Positions 8,542 through 17,952 are shown, counted from the stretch's first letter. The stretch: DNA of 64,000 nt from Anaerobacillus sp. CMMVII (GCF_025377685.1 NZ_JACEHK010000010.1:1-64000); one strand, 5' to 3'. Program-made: numbers and translations. The notes: a model not told the origin generated them from the letters alone.

Positions 8542-8616
8542 TGGCTGGGATAGAAGGATTCGAACCTTCGAATGACGGAGTCAAAGTCCGGTGCCTTACC
8601 GCTTGGCTATATCCCA
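8542..8616 (-). tRNA. tRNA-Gln (anticodon TTG)
   Basis: The minus strand folds as a standard cloverleaf. Acceptor arm TGGGATA/TATCCCA, D arm with AGCGGTAAGGC, anticodon loop CTTTGAC giving TTG (Gln), T loop GGTTCGAATCC, discriminator G and an encoded CCA end (8542-8544). It is followed by a terminator and stands alone rather than in an array. Confidence 0.93.
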
Positions 8617-8759
8617 TCGATTTACATTCATTAGTATAAAGAAATTCTCCAAAAATATTCATGAAAAAAGAGGAAATCTAAAAGAAATGGCGAATATCTT
8701 TATCTGTAGTTCCTCCACAAGCATCCCCTGCTTTTATTAAGCCAAGGAAGGTGGTTTTA

Positions 8760-9803
8760 TTGTCTACAATTGAACGGAAAAGCGAAGTGATCATCTCGCG
8801 AGCTGTTCTGGAAAAAGCATCAGATATTCATATCATTCCTGCAACTCCCCACTCACTCATCCAGTTTAGAATCGGACATCAGTTAACTTTATTTCAGAAA
8901 CTAACGAATAGCGATGCCGAAAAACTTATCTCCCATTATAAGTTTCGGTCAAAGATGGATATTGGCGAGCGAAGAAGACCACAAAACGGGTCCTTAACCG
9001 TAACCATTGAAAATGAGCAAATTAATTTACGAATTTCTACCCTACCAACAACCCCTCATGAAAGTTTGGCCATTCGAATTTTACCCCAAACTAAAGTTTC
9101 AAGCCTAAATCAACTGTCACTGTATCCAAAACAAACTCACCAACTACGAAAACTAATAAGAAAAGCCCATGGGTTACTATTAATTTCGGGTCCAACAAGT
9201 TCTGGTAAAACAACGACGATTTACTCGTTATTATTCGACGAATGTTTAAAGGATAAAAGAATTATTACCATTGAAGATCCAATTGAAAAAAAGACAAATG
9301 CCTTTATTCAAGTTGAAATAACGAGAAAGCAGGCCTAACCTATCCCGAGGCACTTAAGGCAGCCCTAAGACATGATCCTGATATTATTATGATTGGCGAA
9401 ATACGTGATGAAAAAACAGCGAAAATTGCAATTCGTGCTTCCATGACAGGCCATCTAGTAGTAAGTACGATTCACGCTAATCATGCAGCAGGGTGCATTT
9501 CTAGGTTAAGGGAATTTGGCTGTAACGAGCTAGACATAAGGGAAACTGTCATTGGTTTAGTCTCACAAAGGCTCGTTAGTTTAATTTGTCCTTCCTGTGG
9601 TACTTCTTGTTCTAATTATTGTGGACTAGGTAAAAATAGGCGTTTAGCCATTTACGAAATATTGGCCGAGCCTTCGTTAGAAGAGGTAATCAAAAATGGT
9701 GCGATAAACTCGAACTATCAAAGCTTAGCCCAGTCAATCAACAAAGGGATTGCCTTAGGTTATATTCAGGAATCCGAATTGAAAGGTGGCTTTGTTAAAA
9801 TGA
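8760..9803 (+). pseudogene. comGA: Competence ATPase ComGA, frameshifted
   Basis: Secretion ATPase that drives assembly of the competence pseudopilus for DNA uptake. Walker A GPTSSGKTTTIYS and an Asp box IITIEDPIE lie in the first frame. After an indel near 9325, EKAGLTYPEALKAALRHDPD, Walker B IMIGEIRDEKTA, the His box TIHANHAAG and zinc-type CPSCG follow. A second indel near 9785 would bring in a TGA overlapping the comGB ATG. TTG 8760 fits AAGGAAGGTGG better than GTG 8751. Both indels could be technical. Confidence 0.85.
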
Positions 9804-10833
9804 AGATAAGACATAAAAAAAGTTACGTAAGAAAGGCAGAGTTTTTAATCAGACTTGGTACTCTCTTAGAACAAGGATACCCGATAGCGGATGCATTTGA
9901 GTTATTTCTAAAGTATGAAAAAGAAACGAATGATCAGGCACTACGAATCATGCTCGAAAAGTTCCGCAAAGGAAGTTCAGTTAGTGAAGCGCTATCGGTG
10001 TTGCAGCTCCCGAAAAATATTATAAATTTTGTTTATTTTTCCGAGTATTATGGTGATTTGGCGCGAGGGCTAATAGATGGTGGGCAATTATTAAGAAAAA
10101 CACAAGAAACCAAAGCGAAGTTCCAAAAGCTAATCAAATATCCTCTACTGTTATTTTGGATTTTAGGTCTATTTTTAATTATTATGTATCGAAATGTTTT
10201 TCCGCAATTTACGCAATTATTCTCAACAATAAACGTCGAGCTCCCCCTCGTTACGAGAATGCTTCTAGCATTTATTGAATATTCTCCATTGGTCATTCCT
10301 CTTTTTTTAGGATCCTCTTTGTTCTTGTATGTTTATTACTACTATTTATTTCGAAAAAAAGACCCCTTACAAAAAGCAAAATTTTATTCGAAAGTTCCTG
10401 TTGCTGGTACCTATTACAAGGTAATGCTAACCTATTTTTTTGCTGCAAATTTGAGTTGTTTAATTAAGAGCGGCCTTGCTATATACGATTCACTGGCAAT
10501 TTTTAAAAACATGGAAGGTTTAGGATATATTAGTAAAGAAGCGGAGCAAATGATTGCTCACTTAGAATCTGGTGAAAAGTTAGACCAAGTAATCATTAAT
10601 AACACCCTCTATTTGCAAGGCTTAGCATATATCGTTGAACATGGTCAAGCGAATGGACGTCTTGATGATGAGTTGAGCTATTACAGTGAGTGGTTGTTAC
10701 TTGATTTAGAAGAAAAACTAAAAAAACTATTTATGATCATTCAACCTATTCTATTTTAGTTATCGGTGTAATTATTTTAATCATGTTTGCTTCAATCTTG
10801 TTACCAGTGTTCTCGATCATTAATGGGTTATAG
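9800..10833 (+). pseudogene. comGB: Competence membrane protein ComGB (PilC/GspF family), frameshifted
   Basis: Polytopic inner-membrane platform protein of the competence pilus. It reads MKIRHKKSYVRKAEFLIRLG TLLEQGYPIADAFELF..., with two GspF-type domains and helices at LLLFWILGLFLIIMY, SPLVIPLFLGSSLFL and near the C-terminus. An early TAG at 10757 is relieved by one more T in the TTTT run, which restores LVIGVIILIMFASILLPVFS and the stop at 10831-10833. comGC does not follow directly. A Fur-type promoter and two other genes come first. Confidence 0.85.
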
Positions 10834-10842
10834 AAGATTAGT

Positions 10843-10872
10843 TTGACATTGATAATCATTATCATTTATAAT
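10843..10872 (+). promoter_or_regulatory. Consensus promoter with an embedded Fur box
   Basis: TTGACA (10843-10848), 18-bp spacer, TATAAT (10867-10872): both hexamers are perfect sigma-A consensus. TGATAATCATTATCA (10850-10864) lies in the spacer and matches the 7-1-7 Fur site exactly. Expression of the next gene should rise when iron is low. Confidence 0.85.
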
Positions 10873-10910
10873 GATTATAACATTAAACCCGAGTAAAGGA
10901 GTGGTGAAAA

Positions 10911-11237
10911 ATGAGTTCTTTATTAATAGTAGGTGCTGATCATCTAGGTTCAATTCCTCAGAAGCTTCAAGAATTAGGATTTTCACAGGTAACACATCTG
11001 TGTGGAAGAAAGGTTCAAATGGTTAAGCGTGATATTCCTGAGAACATTGACTCAATCCTTGTTTTAACGGACTTTATCAATCATAATCTCGCAAAGACGT
11101 TAAAGAAAAAAGCCCAAGATCAATCAGTTCCTATCTATTATGCCAAACGTTCTTGGTGTTCTATTTACCAAGCCTTATCGAAGTGCGAATTATTATGCCC
11201 GTTGCATAATGAATGTAAACAAACTATGAAACATTGA
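10911..11237 (+). CDS. DUF2325 family protein under Fur-type control
   Basis: 108 residues: SSLLIVGADHLGSIPQKL, then HLCGRKVQ, SILVLTDFINHNLAKTLKKK and YYAKRSWCSIYQAL, with three further Cys at the C-terminus. This is the DUF2325 pattern, a small Rossmann-like fold with a conserved glycine-rich start and late Cys/His. Function unknown. AAAGGAGTGGTG precedes the ATG. The Fur box upstream points to a role in iron limitation. It interrupts the usual comGB-comGC order. Confidence 0.75.
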   Translation: MSSLLIVGADHLGSIPQKLQELGFSQVTHLCGRKVQMVKRDIPENIDSILVLTDFINHNLAKTLKKKAQDQSVPIYYAKRSWCSIYQALSKCELLCPLHNECKQTMKH

Positions 11238-11243
11238 AAGTAA

Positions 11244-11281
11244 GGGTTTAGTACATGACTGATGCTGCTAAACTCTTTTTT
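11244..11281 (+). terminator. Terminator after DUF2325 gene
   Basis: GGGTTTAG/CTAAACTC stem (one G-T pair) followed by TTTTTT. The next 235 bp up to 11518 have no gene and must hold the promoter of the GGDEF-EAL gene. Confidence 0.6.
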
Positions 11282-11518
11282 ATGAATGAATTTCAGAATT
11301 CATTATTTTCGCTACTAATTAGTTGCGTAAAAACCATTCGCTTTGGAGAAAAAATAGTCAAAAAGTAACGTTTTTCACGATATTACATAAAAGTTCATAA
11401 TTAGGCAATCTGTCACTTCCATTAAGCAGTTATTATGTAGTTATAAAACTATTATTATCGTAGTTTCTAATTAATACAATAATGATAAACTCTTTGGATT
11501 GAGGATGGTGCATTAAGC

Positions 11519-13138
11519 TTGGCAAACGTTACTTTAACGAAAAAAATAAAGATGATTGGAATTATGACCATTTTGTTAGTAATGAACACAATCATTGTTT
11601 ATATTGGTAACGGAACATCATCCGTGCTGCCATTTTTATTTTTCATCCCGATCACCTTTGCTGCTAGGGGATTTGGTGCAAAAGGGGGATTACTAGTTGG
11701 AATTATTTCTGGATTATTGCTTGGGCCTTTCATGCCTTTAGATGTCTTAGAGCAACAAGTACAGCCTACCTTTAATTGGATCTTACGTAGCATCTTTTTT
11801 TCTATTTATGGGTTTGCGATAGGAACCTTTATCCTTCGACTTAAGCAACAAGCGGAATATGATGGATTGATGGGAATTCCTAACCGAAATCATTTTTATG
11901 ATTATTTAACGACAGAACTGCAAAAACAAAAAATACAAGCTTCGAAATTTTATATTATCCTAGTCAATATCGATGATTTTAAAAATATTAATGATAGTAT
12001 TGGTCATGTTTCTGGAGACTTATTGTTAATATCGATTAAAACACGGATAAAAAATTGTTTAAAGAAAAATGATCTATTAGCCAGATGGTCCGGAGATGAA
12101 TTTTCTATTATCGTATACAGAAATAATTTAGAAGAGCTAACATCCGTTTGTAACTGTATCGTTCGAACATTACAGCATCCACACGACATAAATGGTCAGA
12201 ACTTCTTTATCAAAGCAAGTATTGGAGTTAGTTCAAGTTCTCATGAACATAAGTCTAATGAAGTCTTGGTCAAAGAGGCCGAAACAGCGATGCGATTTGT
12301 TAAAGGGCTCGGAAAAAATGGCTATAAGTTTTATACGGAAGAAATAAAACGAAACTGTCTAGAGGAAAAGGTATTAGAAGCTAGTTTGCACAAAGCACTA
12401 GAAACAGGGCAGCTCGAACTTTACTATCAACCTAAGGTAGAATGTAAAGACGCAAAAATCTATGGTGTAGAAGCATTGGTACGGTGGAGAAGACCTGCGG
12501 AAGGGATTATCGCTCCAGGGGTATTTATCCCAATCGCAGAAAAAACAGGGTTAATCATCCCTATTGGAAATTGGGTTTTAAAGACAGCCTGCCAACAAGT
12601 GAAGAAATGGAACCTCACTGGATTTGCAAATCTCTGTGTTTCCGTAAATGTTTCCGCATTACAAATTAAAGCTGATGATTTTGTGAGTACAGTAGCTTCG
12701 ATCATCAAAGAGGCGGATATTGATCCGGGGTTCATTGAGTTAGAAATAACAGAAAGCAGTATCATGGAGAATTCAATTGATAATATTATGAAGCTAAATG
12801 AACTAAAGAGGATCGGTGTAAGAATTTCCCTCGATGATTTTGGAAAAGGATATTCTTCATTGAATTATCTGAAAATGCTACCGATTGATACGTTAAAAGT
12901 AGATAAATCCTTTATTCAAAATATTGAGTTTGATCCAAAAGAAAAGGTAATCACCGAAGCAATTATCAAAATGTCGAAAGCACTAGGATTAACCGTACTT
13001 GCCGAAGGAATTGAAAACGAAAACCAGTACCTCCTATTAAAAAAATTGAATTGTGATGCCATGCAGGGATTTTACTTTTCAAGACCACTTCCAATAGAAG
13101 AGATGGATAAACGGTTACAATTAACCAAATGTAGTTAA
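11519..13138 (+). CDS. Membrane GGDEF-EAL protein (cyclic-di-GMP phosphodiesterase, probably)
   Basis: 539 residues. The N-terminus (about residues 10-110) has several membrane helices. A GGDEF domain (~115-285) carries SGDEF (~191) in place of GGDEF, so cyclase activity is uncertain. The EAL domain (~295-535) has EALVRW (~318), NVSALQ, EITES, DDFGKGYSSL, LKVDKSFI and LAEGIE, that is, all the metal and catalytic residues I can check. I infer a phosphodiesterase, perhaps tuned by GTP binding to the GGDEF part. TTG start 11519. Intact, and located between comGB and the prepilin gene. Confidence 0.88.
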   Translation: MANVTLTKKIKMIGIMTILLVMNTIIVYIGNGTSSVLPFLFFIPITFAARGFGAKGGLLVGIISGLLLGPFMPLDVLEQQVQPTFNWILRSIFFSIYGFAIGTFILRLKQQAEYDGLMGIPNRNHFYDYLTTELQKQKIQASKFYIILVNIDDFKNINDSIGHVSGDLLLISIKTRIKNCLKKNDLLARWSGDEFSIIVYRNNLEELTSVCNCIVRTLQHPHDINGQNFFIKASIGVSSSSHEHKSNEVLVKEAETAMRFVKGLGKNGYKFYTEEIKRNCLEEKVLEASLHKALETGQLELYYQPKVECKDAKIYGVEALVRWRRPAEGIIAPGVFIPIAEKTGLIIPIGNWVLKTACQQVKKWNLTGFANLCVSVNVSALQIKADDFVSTVASIIKEADIDPGFIELEITESSIMENSIDNIMKLNELKRIGVRISLDDFGKGYSSLNYLKMLPIDTLKVDKSFIQNIEFDPKEKVITEAIIKMSKALGLTVLAEGIENENQYLLLKKLNCDAMQGFYFSRPLPIEEMDKRLQLTKCS

Positions 13139-13141
13139 AAG

Positions 13142-13166
13142 CTGTTCCAGTTGGGACAGTTTTTTT
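13142..13166 (+). terminator. Terminator after GGDEF-EAL gene
   Basis: CTGTTCC/GGGACAG hairpin followed by seven T. Confidence 0.8.
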
Positions 13167-13332
13167 CTGTTTATAGTGGTTTAAATTCTCTTTTCTAAAA
13201 GCGACGAAAAGACTTAAAAAAAATTAAAATGGCTAGAAAAAAAGCAGGAATTTTGGAGGTCGATGTCAAATTATTCCTTTGTGGCTAAGAGTCTAAAACT
13301 CCTTATCCAAATTTTAACAAAAGTAGAAAGAG

Positions 13333-13461
13333 GTGAAATCAAAAACCATTGTTTTAGTTTACCTACCACTTACCTACTTCTTATTCATTCCAGTAATTCC
13401 ACTACCACAACTATGCGTGAAACAGTCTCAATTGAATCTAAAATTGAGAGGTGCGAAATGA
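13333..13461 (+). CDS. Possible small membrane ORF coupled to the prepilin gene
   Basis: 42 codons from GTG 13333, VKSKTIVLVYLPLTYFLFIP..., with AGAAAGAG before it and a TGA that overlaps the next ATG (ATGA). One hydrophobic segment. The overlap suggests translational coupling. No homology is recognised. A longer reading from ATG 13263 (TTTTGGAGG site) runs in the adjacent frame, so an indel could join the two. Confidence 0.3.
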   Translation: MKSKTIVLVYLPLTYFLFIPVIPLPQLCVKQSQLNLKLRGAK

Positions 13462-13525
13462 AAATGTTCAAATTTCTAAACAATAAGCACGGTTTTACCC
13501 TAATCGAGATAATGGGGGGCGATAA
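13458..13525 (+). pseudogene. comGC: Type IV prepilin gene (comGC-like), cut by prophage insertion
   Basis: MKMFKFLNNKHGFTLIEIM has the class-III prepilin signal: basic leader, Gly before the cleavage site, then FTLIE with the conserved Glu+5. The hydrophobic helix that should follow is replaced after EIM by GGDNICN and unrelated sequence. The break coincides with the end of the integrase gene on the other strand. ComGC is the major competence pseudopilin. Its placement in the comG region supports that call, though a minor pilin (ComGD-like) cannot be excluded. The other half is not in the window. Confidence 0.7.
13511..13525. other. Left attachment site of the prophage (attL), approximate
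   Basis: The pilin reading loses homology after the ATAATGG at 13510-13516. The serine recombinase gene ends at 13536 on the other strand. The crossover should lie in this short stretch. The core dinucleotide cannot be fixed without attR. Confidence 0.55.
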
Positions 13526-13535
13526 CATATGTAAT

Positions 13536-15099
13536 TTATTTAATGCTCCCTGCGTATTTATCTTTATACCATTTTTGCTTCGTATGGTGCCAACCATTTA
13601 GATCAGGGTCAATAGGTATTGTTATATCTACAGGTATTTCACCGTTTATTTCTGCTTTCAACACTATCTTATCTTGAAATAAAGTAGCGCCTGGGAATAA
13701 ATCACCGACTAATTTAGTTTGTTCAAGGTGTGTTAGTTCTGTATCAAAGTCTTCAGCAAATTCTAAGTAGTTATAAACCATTTCATAATTCCATTCTTTC
13801 TTTTTCAAAGCTTCGTATTTCGCGACCAATTGTTGTTTTTCTTTTGAGTGAATTTCGTACTCTTTTTCGATATCTTTCTGTTTTTGCTGAAGGACTTCTT
13901 TTTTGAAAGCCCCATCTAAATATAAATCCAGTAACCGGTCTAACTTTTCTTTGCGGTCAGAAGTTATTTTATCTAAGTTACTAATTTGACTTTCTAAGTC
14001 TTTAATATCGTCCCTGCTTACTTCTAATTTAATATAATTTTTTGCCTGTTCTTCACCTGATAAAATATCTTTTATGGCCTGAATTAGGTTGTGTTCAAAT
14101 CGTTTGGTATTAATAGATATGTCGCAAGTAGTCTCATCTTTTAACTTCATTTTTCTTCCGTGTTTAAGATAATATGTTGGTTTATCGGCTTTACCGTTTT
14201 GATGCAAGGACACTTTTCTCCCGCAAATTCCACAAGTAGAAACTGTCCGTCTTAAAATATGAATGTTGTCTTTTCGGCGACTAGTAGCTTTATAAACTAT
14301 ACCTCGTTTATTCCGTTCTTCTTGGATTTTTTCATAGGTTTCTAATGTCCTTAATTGTGGATAAATTCCTTCGATAGTTATTATTTCACCATTTGAAAAA
14401 TTCTTTTCCATCACACCGTGGAAAGCTTTAGAGACTAGTCGTCTATAAACTAGTGTTTCATTCCATAGAGTACCGTTTGGTGTTCGCGAAATTTCGTTTA
14501 GCTTATCAGCAATTAATTTCATCCCTAATTGTTCTTCTAAATAAAGTTTATCGATATACGGTATTACCCAAGACCATTTATCATCAAGTTCGTAACGTTC
14601 TTCAGCTTTGTTGTAAATGTATCCAATTGGAGCTTTTCCCCATGGTTTACCTTCTCTCATACGTTGACGTTTACCTCGCATCATGCGTTTTACTATTGCT
14701 TTTTTCTCACGTTTAGCAATGAGGTTTTTAATATCAGAAATAAACTCCTGATCTTCGTTAGCAAGATCGGTAAGGGATCCTGGCTCAGCAATCCTAACAT
14801 TATTTTCTCGTAAAGTACTTTGAGATATTCCCAAGCAACTGTATCTAAACGGAAAGACGGTCCTGGTCAATAACTAGTACAACGTCAATGGCTCCATCTT
14901 CGACAAGGTCAAGTAGCTGGTTAAGACCTTGTTTATTTAATTTACCGCCTGACTCCACATCTTTATACTGACCAATAATATTCCATCCTTGTTTTACTGC
15001 ATAGGTATTTAATTCAGAACTTTGAGCACCAAGAGAAAAACGGTCTTCTTGTAATTTTGTACTAACGCGAATATATATTGCACAGCGCAATGCATTCAT
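13536..15099 (-). pseudogene. Large serine recombinase (phage integrase), frameshifted
   Basis: The start MNALRCAIYIRVSTKLQEDR carries the catalytic Ser in IRVST. LVIDQDRLS then continues after an indel near 14858 as RLDTVAWEYLKVL and the rest of the resolvase, recombinase and zinc-ribbon regions (CGICGRK...C), with a coiled coil near residues 390-450. About 520 residues when corrected. ATG 15099 with GGAAAGGAG; an upstream in-frame extension is ignored. It catalyses site-specific integration and excision, and its 3' end abuts attL, the normal arrangement. If the indel is real the prophage cannot excise by itself. Confidence 0.85.
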
Positions 15100-15181
15100 C
15101 TCCTTTCCAATTCTTTTATTATAGAGGTAATTTCTCTGCATAGATTGTGGTACATATTGCAAATAAAATGTAAACACAGTA

Positions 15182-15207
15182 AAACCCCCTGATAGCCTTA
15201 TCAGAGG
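15182..15207 (-). terminator. Terminator of the LexA-like/ImmA transcript
   Basis: On the minus strand CCTCTGATA/TATCAGGGG forms a stem followed by GTTTTAC, right at the stop of the LexA-like gene. Confidence 0.55.
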
Positions 15208-15614
15208 TCATTTGTGTCAATAATAACCATATCATCATGAGGCTTTATAAAACCGCACTCTACCCCGATTATGCGGATATTTTCGCTCATTAGTTCCAAT
15301 GGTGGATAGACATTTGCTGGAACTGTAAGAATAGAAGTATCAGGCGTGACGTTTGTTGCTAATCTGATAATATATCGCTCTTCTGAGCGTACAGTTATTA
15401 TCTTTTCTCTTACTGAGTCATAGGAATAGTTTTGAAATAAGAGGTAGTCCCCTTGGGAAATTCCAAGTTCGGAAAATCCATTATCACCTAATTCGATAGC
15501 AAACTGTGCTGAATGGTAATTTTCTAGTTGAAGAAATTTATTCCAAGTCATTTCATCATTAAAATCTACTTCGAAAAAATCCTTTGTAAGTCCAATACCT
15601 ACGATTGGTATCAT
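15201..15614 (-). CDS. S24/LexA-like domain protein without the catalytic serine
   Basis: ~137 residues. ELGDNGFSELGISQGDYLLF matches the S24 (LexA/CI C-terminal) fold motif, in which GDSM is the nucleophile region. Here the Ser is Asn-Gly, so self-cleavage is unlikely. There is no HTH in the N-terminus. Start taken at ATG 15614, though the reading is open to 15656. It follows the ImmA gene, with the ImmA stop at 15622-15624. I infer a dimerisation or sensing partner in the lysis-lysogeny switch. Confidence 0.55.
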   Translation of the reverse strand: MIPIVGIGLTKDFFEVDFNDEMTWNKFLQLENYHSAQFAIELGDNGFSELGISQGDYLLFQNYSYDSVREKIITVRSEERYIIRLATNVTPDTSILTVPANVYPPLELMSENIRIIGVECGFIKPHDDMVIIDTNDL

Positions 15615-15621
15615 TTTGGCA

Positions 15622-16249
15622 TTATTCAGCCCTCCAATTTTCAATAGTTCCAACAAGACCCTTATTATTATTCATAAAGTAGGTTTTCTTTTTATCTTTT
15701 AAAATATAGTCGCAGCCTATATTCTTCTTAAATTGTTTAACAGCCTCGAATTGTGATTTGATATGAAGGGAATATTGTGTACCCAGTAATTGTTGTTCGT
15801 GTTTTTCTAGGCGTTTTTTTGCAAATTCAAAAGTCACATGAAAAGTTTCTGCAATGACTTCAATCGCTTTTGTTCGATATTGTGGGAGATCTATCCTTTC
15901 TAACATGAAAGTTGGAACACAAAAATGCAAAGCAAAATTATCTGCTTTTTCTTCTTGATAAAAGATGTAATCATCAGGCATGCTTAACTGCGATCCGTAC
16001 TGTCTTAACGCATGGCATAGTTCATGACCGAAGTCTTCCCATTGTTCTTGTGGTGTTAATTTAGGATTAATATTAATTTTTGGTCCACCGAATACAAATG
16101 TTATCTGACTACTAGTTGGAAGAAATATGTAGGGATTTCAAGTTTTTCAGATATGGCCATAATATCTAATTGGTATGGGTAGTTGATTCTTAAGTACTTA
16201 TAAGGTTCTCAACATAGTTTTCAAGTGTAGAAGGGGTATATTTAATCAT
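15622..16249 (-). pseudogene. ImmA/IrrE-family metallopeptidase, frameshifted
   Basis: Corrected reading MIKYTPSTLENYVENL, YLRINYPYQLDIMAISEKLE, FGGPKININPKLTPQEQWED, FGHELCHALRQYGSQL, EEKADNFALHFCVPTFML. The HELCH zinc motif and the downstream Glu of EEKADNFA are the classic ImmA/IrrE active site. ImmA cleaves phage repressors (as in ICEBs1) to induce excision. Two indels (near 16140 and 16190) break the N-terminal third. ATG 16249 with GAGGTGATTTG. The promoter at 16285-16313 drives it leftward. Confidence 0.8.
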
Positions 16250-16284
16250 CAAATCACCTCAAAGTTTGACAAGTTTCTACACTA

Positions 16285-16313
16285 ATTATACGAATGTTTG
16301 TTCGCTTTGTAAA
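16285..16313 (-). promoter_or_regulatory. Leftward promoter with SOS-box-like palindrome
   Basis: On the minus strand: TTTACA, 17-bp spacer, TATAAT. The spacer contains CGAACAAACATTCG (16291-16304), 9 of 10 fixed positions of the Gram-positive LexA site CGAACN4GTTCG. It could bind host LexA or a phage repressor and would control immA and the LexA-like gene. Confidence 0.65.
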
Positions 16314-16390
16314 TAAAAAGAAAAAGCTTATATTAAATGATTATGGTAAAATATTTACAAGAGCAATAATAAAAATAGGGGGAATTACTA

Positions 16391-17950
16391 TTGGGGCGCG
16401 ATGAATTATCGGATGTTTTTGAAAAAATTACAAAGTCTTTAAGGTTACCGGTCATATTCGCTGGTTCTGGACTAGCCAAAAGATATACAACCAATAGCTT
16501 TGATTGGAAAGAGTTATTAATTAAATGTATTTCTGAGTATTGTGATGACCCTATCAACAAGTATAAAGAATATAAAGAAGATGTTGAACACAGCATGACC
16601 TTTCAAGAAGTTAACAAGTTTTCAGTTAATGAAAAGATTGGTACATTTGTTGAGAAAGATTTTAATAAAGCATATTACCGCAAAGAAATTAGTTCATTTA
16701 CTGTTGAAGAAAATCAGTCTCCGCTTAAAGTTTATATCTCAAAATTATTAAGTGATTATCAATTAAATAAAGATATGAACTATGAAATAGAACTTTTCAA
16801 ACAGTTAAACCAAAAGATGCTTACAGTCATAACTACAAATTATGATACATTTTTTGAGGATATTATTTTTATTAAACACGAAAAAATAATTGGCCAAAAT
16901 ATTTTTAAAAAGTCTGAACTTGGGACTTTGATGAAAATACACGGATGTGTAACAAGACCTGAAACACTAATTTTAACTGGAAGAGATTATGAGAAGTTTA
17001 AGAAAAGGCGAAAAGTTTTGTCAGCGAAAATAATTAACTTATTCACAGAGAATCCAGTTATTTTCATGGGATATTCTGTTTCTGATGAGAATATAAAATC
17101 AATTCTTATGGATATATTTGAGTGTCTTGAAACAGAGGAAGATTTTAAAAGTTTCCAAGAAAGATTAGTCATTATCATATATGATAATGAGGTTAATGAT
17201 CCAGTAGTGGGTACACATAGCATGCAAATTGATGGAGTTAGTATTTCAATGACCAAAGTAACAATTTCAGACTTTGCACCCCTACTTGAAGAGATGAATA
17301 AGTTACGGAGAATAACCAGGCTAAGAGACATTCAGCACATCAAAGACCTAGTATATGAAATAGTTGAGTCCAGTGAGGGAGAGAAAAGAAAGCTAGTTAA
17401 TCTTATGAGTGAAGATGAAGAATATGATGGTGATGAAGTGGTTGTAATTATTGGTAAAGAAGAGCATGTAGGTGATATAGGGGCTAAAGGAATTGCAGCT
17501 GAGGATATTTACGAAGACATTGTTTTCAATAATTTAACAATTAAAAAAGAAAAAATATTAATGTTATCAATACCTTCCCTCTTAAAAGCTAATAGTTATT
17601 TACCAATAAATAAATATATTAAAGGGTCTGATATTAACTCGATAAGTGATGAAAGAACTTTACTCATTAAAGAGATGACCTCTGAAAAACTATTAACAAA
17701 CACAATAACTAAGGATTTAGACCATTATATTCAAACGGAATATTTGAGTTTAAATGAGATATATGAGGCGGATCTACCCAAAACAAAAAAATTGCACTAT
17801 TTAGTTCTAAGATGTATTTTTGGCGAAGTTGAAACTCATGAACTCCGTCAATTTATAGAAGAACATTATTTCACAATGATGAAAAGTAAACCAGATGATA
17901 CAATTATTAAGAAAATGATTATGATCTTGGATATGCTTGAAAATAAATAG
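16391..17950 (+). CDS. SIR2-domain protein, probable NAD-depleting anti-phage effector
   Basis: 519 residues. A SIR2_2-type domain occupies the N-terminal ~290 residues: FAGSGLAKRY (~23, NAD-binding), TTNYDTFFED (~150), KIHGC (~182, catalytic His) and FMGYSVSDENI (~226). The C-terminal ~200 residues contain an acidic linker (MSEDEEYDGDE) and a domain I do not recognise. Proteins of this type (ThsA, DSR2 and others) destroy NAD on infection. TTG start with AGGGGG. It is monocistronic, oriented against the lysogeny genes, and AT-rich, as for cargo genes. The defence role is inferred from domain and location. Confidence 0.75.
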   Translation: MGRDELSDVFEKITKSLRLPVIFAGSGLAKRYTTNSFDWKELLIKCISEYCDDPINKYKEYKEDVEHSMTFQEVNKFSVNEKIGTFVEKDFNKAYYRKEISSFTVEENQSPLKVYISKLLSDYQLNKDMNYEIELFKQLNQKMLTVITTNYDTFFEDIIFIKHEKIIGQNIFKKSELGTLMKIHGCVTRPETLILTGRDYEKFKKRRKVLSAKIINLFTENPVIFMGYSVSDENIKSILMDIFECLETEEDFKSFQERLVIIIYDNEVNDPVVGTHSMQIDGVSISMTKVTISDFAPLLEEMNKLRRITRLRDIQHIKDLVYEIVESSEGEKRKLVNLMSEDEEYDGDEVVVIIGKEEHVGDIGAKGIAAEDIYEDIVFNNLTIKKEKILMLSIPSLLKANSYLPINKYIKGSDINSISDERTLLIKEMTSEKLLTNTITKDLDHYIQTEYLSLNEIYEADLPKTKKLHYLVLRCIFGEVETHELRQFIEEHYFTMMKSKPDDTIIKKMIMILDMLENK

Positions 17951-17952
17951 AA

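Noticed and set aside
13263-13601. Long reading through the pilin start into the phage
   Set aside because: Joins the pilin N-terminus to antisense integrase sequence across attL; not a real fusion gene.
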